A DNA stretch of 20,516 bases. It comes from Minisyncoccota bacterium (GTDB taxonomy: Bacteria; Patescibacteriota; Minisyncoccia; Phycocordibacterales; Phycocordibacteraceae). Below are positions 16,701 to 20,516 of this stretch, one piece after another (position 1 is the stretch's first letter; each line of letters starts with the position of its first letter). The DNA is taken from positions 1 to 20,516 of the forward strand of contig JAQUAU010000014.1 of NCBI GenBank assembly GCA_028687085.1, written 5' to 3'. Below the pieces are notes generated by a model. That model was given only the letters and a program-made list of their open reading frames with translations. It made no database searches and was not told where the DNA came from. Position numbers and translations under genes: made by a program.

Positions 16701-19697
16701 AGCAAATCACAACTAAATAGAATGTTCAATAAAAAAAAATAAAACTGTTGTTTATTGGCAAAGATAATTTTTTGAAAGCAAATCACAACATGAAGAGTAT
16801 AGGAAATTATAGTAAAGTACTGTTGTTTATTGGCAAAGATAATTTTTTGAAAGCAAATCACAACAGATGTGAAAACGGTAAGACATTCGAGTAGACTGTT
16901 GTTTATTGGCAAAGATAATTTTTTGAAAGCAAATCACAACAATAGTTATTGTATGAAGATGTAAGAAGAACTGTTGTTTATTGGCAAAGATAATTTTTTG
17001 AAAGCAAATCACAACATAACGGTAAAAGAGGATTAAAAAGAAAAACTGTTGTTTATTGGCAAAGATAATTTTTTGAAAGCAAATCACAACGTTAGAGAGA
17101 TAAAGAAGAAGAAGATAAGAACTGTTGTTTATTGGCAAAGATAATTTTTTGAAAGCAAATCACAACTAGAGGCGAAGAAGATGAATGATGATGGAACTGT
17201 TGTTTATTGGCAAAGATAATTTTTTGAAAGCAAATCACAACATAGATGATAAAAAAGAAAGAAAGAAATAAACTGTTGTTTATTGGCAAAGATAATTTTT
17301 TGAAAGCAAATCACAACTGAAAGGAAGAAGATAAGAAAAGAGTATGAACTGTTGTTTATTGGCAAAGATAATTTTTTGAAAGCAAATCACAACTTGATAT
17401 AAGTTGATTAAGTAATTGACGAACTGTTGTTTATTGGCAAAGATAATTTTTTGAAAGCAAATCACAACTAGTCGAGAGAAATAAGAAAGTAGTAAAGACT
17501 GTTGTTTATTGGCAAAGATAATTTTTTGAAAGCAAATCACAACTAGATGAAAAAAGAAAAGATTATGAAGAAAACTGTTGTTTATTGGCAAAGATAATTT
17601 TTTGAAAGCAAATCACAACTAGTTATAAATAGATGATACGTATAGAATTACTGTTGTTTATTGGCAAAGATAATTTTTTGAAAGCAAATCACAACAAGGA
17701 TAAGAATAATTGAAAATGAAAATATACTGTTGTTTATTGGCAAAGATAATTTTTTGAAAGCAAATCACAACTAGTTATAAATAGATGATACGTATAGAAT
17801 TACTGTTGTTTATTGGCAAAGATAATTTTTTGAAAGCAAATCACAACAAGGATAAGAATAATTGAAAATGAAAATATACTGTTGTTTATTGGCAAAGATA
17901 ATTTTTTGAAAGCAAATCACAACAGAGTATGTAAAGAAGAAGAGGAAAGGAATACTGTTGTTTATTGGCAAAGATAATTTTTTGAAAGCAAATCACAACA
18001 TACGATAGTAAGAGAAGATTAGAGATAAAACTGTTGTTTATTGGCAAAGATAATTTTTTGAAAGCAAATCACAACTAGTAAAGAATAGAAGATAGTGAAA
18101 GAGAGACTGTTGTTTATTGGCAAAGATAATTTTTTGAAAGCAAATCACAACAAGATAAAAGACATAAATAGTAGATAAGCAACTGTTGTTTATTGGCAAA
18201 GATAATTTTTTGAAAGCAAATCACAACTTATTTTTCGTAACTTTCTTTTCGATGGTAACTGTTGTTTATTGGCAAAGATAATTTTTTGAAAGCAAATCAC
18301 AACGTGGTTTAGTTGCTGGGTATTGTTGTAAATACTGTTGTTTATTGGCAAAGATAATTTTTTGAAAGCAAATCACAACGATTGATGCATGCTTTAATAA
18401 TGATTTATTACTGTTGTTTATTGGCAAAGATAATTTTTTGAAAGCAAATCACAACAGTATATGAAATTAAGAAAAGAAATAATGACTGTTGTTTATTGGC
18501 AAAGATAATTTTTTGAAAGCAAATCACAACGAATAAGTAAATATATAAAAAGACAAAAAGACTGTTGTTTATTGGCAAAGATAATTTTTTGAAAGCAAAT
18601 CACAACGTATAAATGTATAATATAAATAAATAAATAACTGTTGTTTATTGGCAAAGATAATTTTTTGAAAGCAAATCACAACGAATAGTATAAAAGAAGA
18701 AAATAGAAAAAGACTGTTGTTTATTGGCAAAGATAATTTTTTGAAAGCAAATCACAACTATGTATGAAAAATGATAAAAGTTAGAAGAACTGTTGTTTAT
18801 TGGCAAAGATAATTTTTTGAAAGCAAATCACAACGGAATGACTCTTGCAGAGAAATTTGTAAAACTGTTGTTTATTGGCAAAGATAATTTTTTGAAAGCA
18901 AATCACAACACAATAGATGATAGATGAAAAAAAAACGAAACTGTTGTTTATTGGCAAAGATAATTTTTTGAAAGCAAATCACAACGAAGTGACGAGAGAT
19001 GAAAAAGAAGATAAACTGTTGTTTATTGGCAAAGATAATTTTTTGAAAGCAAATCACAACGTATTTAAAGATATTAAAGATGATAAATTAACTGTTGTTT
19101 ATTGGCAAAGATAATTTTTTGAAAGCAAATCACAACTATGTATGAAAAATGATAAAAGTTAGAAGAACTGTTGTTTATTGGCAAAGATAATTTTTTGAAA
19201 GCAAATCACAACAAATCTAACCCAAGTTATTGCCGATTCTTCACTGTTGTTTATTGGCAAAGATAATTTTTTGAAAGCAAATCACAACCGACCAACAGTA
19301 GCACTCGCAACAAACGCAACTGTTGTTTATTGGCAAAGATAATTTTTTGAAAGCAAATCACAACAGGCGTTTAAGAAACATAATATGGACGAAGACTGTT
19401 GTTTATTGGCAAAGATAATTTTTTGAAAGCAAATCACAACAATTCTGGATTTAAGTGCAATAAACCAGCTACTGTTGTTTATTGGCAAAGATAATTTTTT
19501 GAAAGCAAATCACAACTATTTAGTTGGATTAGAAATAATATCTGAACTGTTGTTTATTGGCAAAGATAATTTTTTGAAAGCAAATCACAACGATTACGAT
19601 GTGCAGAAATCAGAGGCTTACACTGTTGTTTATTGGCAAAGATAATTTTTTGAAAGCAAATCACAACATATGAATACGTTGGATGAAAGATTAAGAA

Positions 19698-19742
19698 ACT
19701 GTTGTTTATTGGCAAAATAATTTTTTGAAAGCAAATCACAAC
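19698..19742 (-). repeat. Variant CRISPR repeat with a 1-nt deletion
   Basis: The only non-identical repeat: plus-strand GGCAAAGATAA has become GGCAAAATAA. In crRNA sense the -7 box TATCTTTG loses a base and no longer fits TAnnTTTG. The tracrRNA-pairing half is unchanged. Confidence 0.85.
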
Positions 19743-20091
19743 AATTCAGGATTTAAATGCAATAAACCAGCTACTGTTGTTTATTGGCAAAGATAATTTT
19801 TTGAAAGCAAATCACAACATGGCACTGAAGAATCAGACAATCCAGACAACTGTTGTTTATTGGCAAAGATAATTTTTTGAAAGCAAATCACAACACAAGA
19901 GCACCCATTGAAACAGCTTCAGTTACTGTTGTTTATTGGCAAAGATAATTTTTTGAAAGCAAATCACAACAGATGATAAACTGTTGTGAGATGCTTTCAT
20001 ACTGTTGTTTATTGGCAAAGATAATTTTTTGAAAGCAAATCACAACTATAGTAATTAGTTTTAGTAAATGGTTGTGACTGTTGTTTATTGG

Positions 20092-20121
20092 CAAAGATAA
20101 TTTTTTGAAAGCAAATCACAA
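20092..20121 (-). promoter_or_regulatory. Repeat-embedded promoter (rightmost copy shown)
   Basis: Minus strand of the last repeat: TTG (20121-20119), a 19-nt gap, then TATCTTTG (20099-20092), a full match to the -7 consensus TAnnTTTG. The same arrangement recurs in every repeat except the 45-nt one. Repeat-internal crRNA promoters are known in Neisseria type II-C arrays. Here the claim rests on motif match only. Confidence 0.55.
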
Positions 20122-20131
20122 CGAAACCATT

Positions 20132-20335
20132 ATGGATTTGCTCAATCGCATTAAATCAGCCAAGAAGGAGTATAAAGCGGTAGATTACATGCCTCTGATT
20201 AAAGAACTGAATACATTGTTGACACCAATAGCAGCTAAAATCAAAGCGAAAGAGACTCGCAGCAAAAACAGTCATGATGCAAATAAGAATACCTCCTCGC
20301 TGTCGGACGATACGGCTCCGAATGTAGCAGTTTAG
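20132..20335 (+). CDS. Small hypothetical protein at the array edge
   Basis: A 67-aa open frame starting at ATG 20132, 10 nt after the last repeat. I do not recognise it. The first 40 residues (MDLLNRIKSAKKEYKAVDYM...) look like a helical, lysine-rich segment, probably two amphipathic helices. The last 25 are hydrophilic, rich in S, N, D and K, and probably disordered. The frame stays open back into the last repeat, which is likely chance. Base content is less AT-rich than the spacers, and codon use looks like real coding sequence. It may be a whole small gene or the tail of a gene cut by array growth or by the nearby IS element. It occupies the place where an array leader would be expected if the leader is upstream of the crRNA transcript. 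Confidence 0.45.
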   Translation: MDLLNRIKSAKKEYKAVDYMPLIKELNTLLTPIAAKIKAKETRSKNSHDANKNTSSLSDDTAPNVAV

Positions 20336-20389
20336 CAGATAGAGGCTTCCTTTAAAGCTTTACAAAGCAAAGCCACACATTCCTGTTTG
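20336..20389. other. Short gap between small ORF and IS element
   Basis: A 54-nt non-coding remnant. I see no motif in it apart from a run TTTAAAGCTTTACAAAGC with weak internal symmetry. Confidence 0.4.
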
Positions 20390-20516
20390 TGAACTGTACC
20401 CCAAAAGTTAGACACAAAACTTTTGGGGTCTTTTTATGGAAAATTGTAAACGAAAGAATCTTAAGCACAGCTATTCAGAACGAATAAGGGTAGTAGAACT
20501 GTACAATCAAGGCTAT
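20390..20516 (+). mobile_element. Left end of an IS3-family element, cut by the window edge
   Basis: It begins TGAACTGTACCCCAAAAGTT, typical of IS3/IS150-type left ends (TG start, then a CCCC-AAAAGTT block). Just inside is a perfect 12-bp hairpin: ACCCCAAAAGTT (20398-20409) and AACTTTTGGGGT (20418-20429). This could block transcription entering from outside. The transposase frame starts at 20436. The right end and target duplication are outside the window. Confidence 0.75.
20436..20516 (+). CDS. IS3-family transposase OrfA, N-terminal fragment
   Basis: The first 27 codons of an open frame that runs off the window (MENCKRKNLKHSYSERIRVV, then ELYNQGY). The basic start followed by a YSERIRVVELYNQG segment matches the opening of the helix-turn-helix OrfA of IS3-family elements, which binds the terminal repeats. 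The start lies 46 nt inside the element end. Whether the element is intact cannot be seen. Confidence 0.7.
   Translation, partial: MENCKRKNLKHSYSERIRVVELYNQGY

Larger units (their letters stand above)
13782..20122 (-). CRISPR. CRISPR array, type II-C: 84 repeats, 83 spacers
   Basis: Hand count: 84 repeats of 46 nt (start ACTGTTGTTTATTGGC, end GCAAATCACAAC), one of them 45 nt (19698-19742), and 83 spacers of 30 nt (71) or 29 nt (12). The lengths sum exactly to 6341 nt. Both terminal repeats are perfect. Transcription is leftward: the crRNA-sense repeat begins GTTGTGATTTGC, which pairs with the tracrRNA anti-repeat, and a minus-strand terminator lies past the left end. In crRNA sense each repeat holds TTG, 19 nt, TATCTTTG, a Bacteroidetes promoter that would start about 10 nt before the next spacer. 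Spacers 1-29 and 72-83 have mixed base content. Most of spacers 30-71 (16031-19166) are almost C-free on the plus strand. Repeated spacers: 51-52 equal 53-54; 66 equals 71; 9 and 60 differ at 1 base; 75 and 79 differ at 2. Confidence 0.98.

Noticed and set aside
16031..19166. Spacer capture from RNA by a reverse transcriptase-Cas1 system as explanation for the C-poor block
   Set aside because: No reverse transcriptase is fused to Cas1 or encoded in the window. An RNA source stays only one of several options.
16031..19166. C-to-T decay of old spacers as cause of the C depletion
   Set aside because: T is not raised to match, repeats keep their C bases, and ordinary spacers 59-61 and 67 lie within the block.
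13782..20122. Plus-strand transcription of the CRISPR array
   Set aside because: Anti-repeat pairing, the terminator past the left end and the repeat-internal promoter all point to the minus strand.
15817..20335. Many open frames of 60-100 codons on both strands inside the array
   Set aside because: They are translations of the repeat with spacer-coded inserts. The repeat has no stop in some frames, and the C-poor spacers have few stops on the minus strand.

Overview
The window looks like a chromosomal segment from a member of the Bacteroidota (Bacteroidetes). The evidence is the gene families, the lack of Shine-Dalgarno sites, several promoters of the Bacteroidetes type (TTTG, 19-21 nt, TAnnTTTG), and a thiamine-uptake operon of the known Bacteroidetes layout. 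I cannot name a genus from sequence alone.

Left part (1-7000): rpe and a ComEC/Rec2-family gene read rightwards as a pair. They converge on a leftward operon for thiamine salvage: a TonB-dependent outer-membrane receptor, a PnuT-type inner-membrane carrier and thiamine pyrophosphokinase. This operon is preceded by a TPP riboswitch (about 6900-6985) with a textbook Bacteroidetes promoter just upstream. Two palindromic intergenic elements sit inside it.

Middle (7037-13536): a type II-C CRISPR-Cas locus. A tracrRNA gene lies on the minus strand (about 7117-7037). Diverging from it are five plus-strand genes: a HIRAN-domain protein with an export-signal-like N-terminus, cas9 (1248 aa), a REP-associated tyrosine transposase (RAYT), cas1 and cas2. 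There is no csn2 or cas4. REP-like hairpins with one shared architecture lie inside the RAYT gene, before cas1, between cas1 and cas2, and after cas2.

Right part (13782-20122): by hand count, 84 repeats of 46 nt (one of 45 nt) and 83 spacers of 29 or 30 nt. The tracrRNA anti-repeat and a minus-strand terminator at 13674-13701 show that crRNAs are read right to left. Each repeat also contains a Bacteroidetes-type promoter that would start transcription just before each spacer, as known for Neisseria type II-C arrays.

The most unusual signal is a block of about 38 spacers (16031-19166) that are nearly free of C on the plus strand and very purine-rich. Ordinary spacers lie on both sides of the block and a few lie within it. 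Other spacer signals are an anti-repeat-like spacer near the right end, a spacer pair differing only at synonymous codon positions, and tandem spacer duplications. The window ends in a small unrecognised ORF at the array edge and the left end of an IS3-family element.
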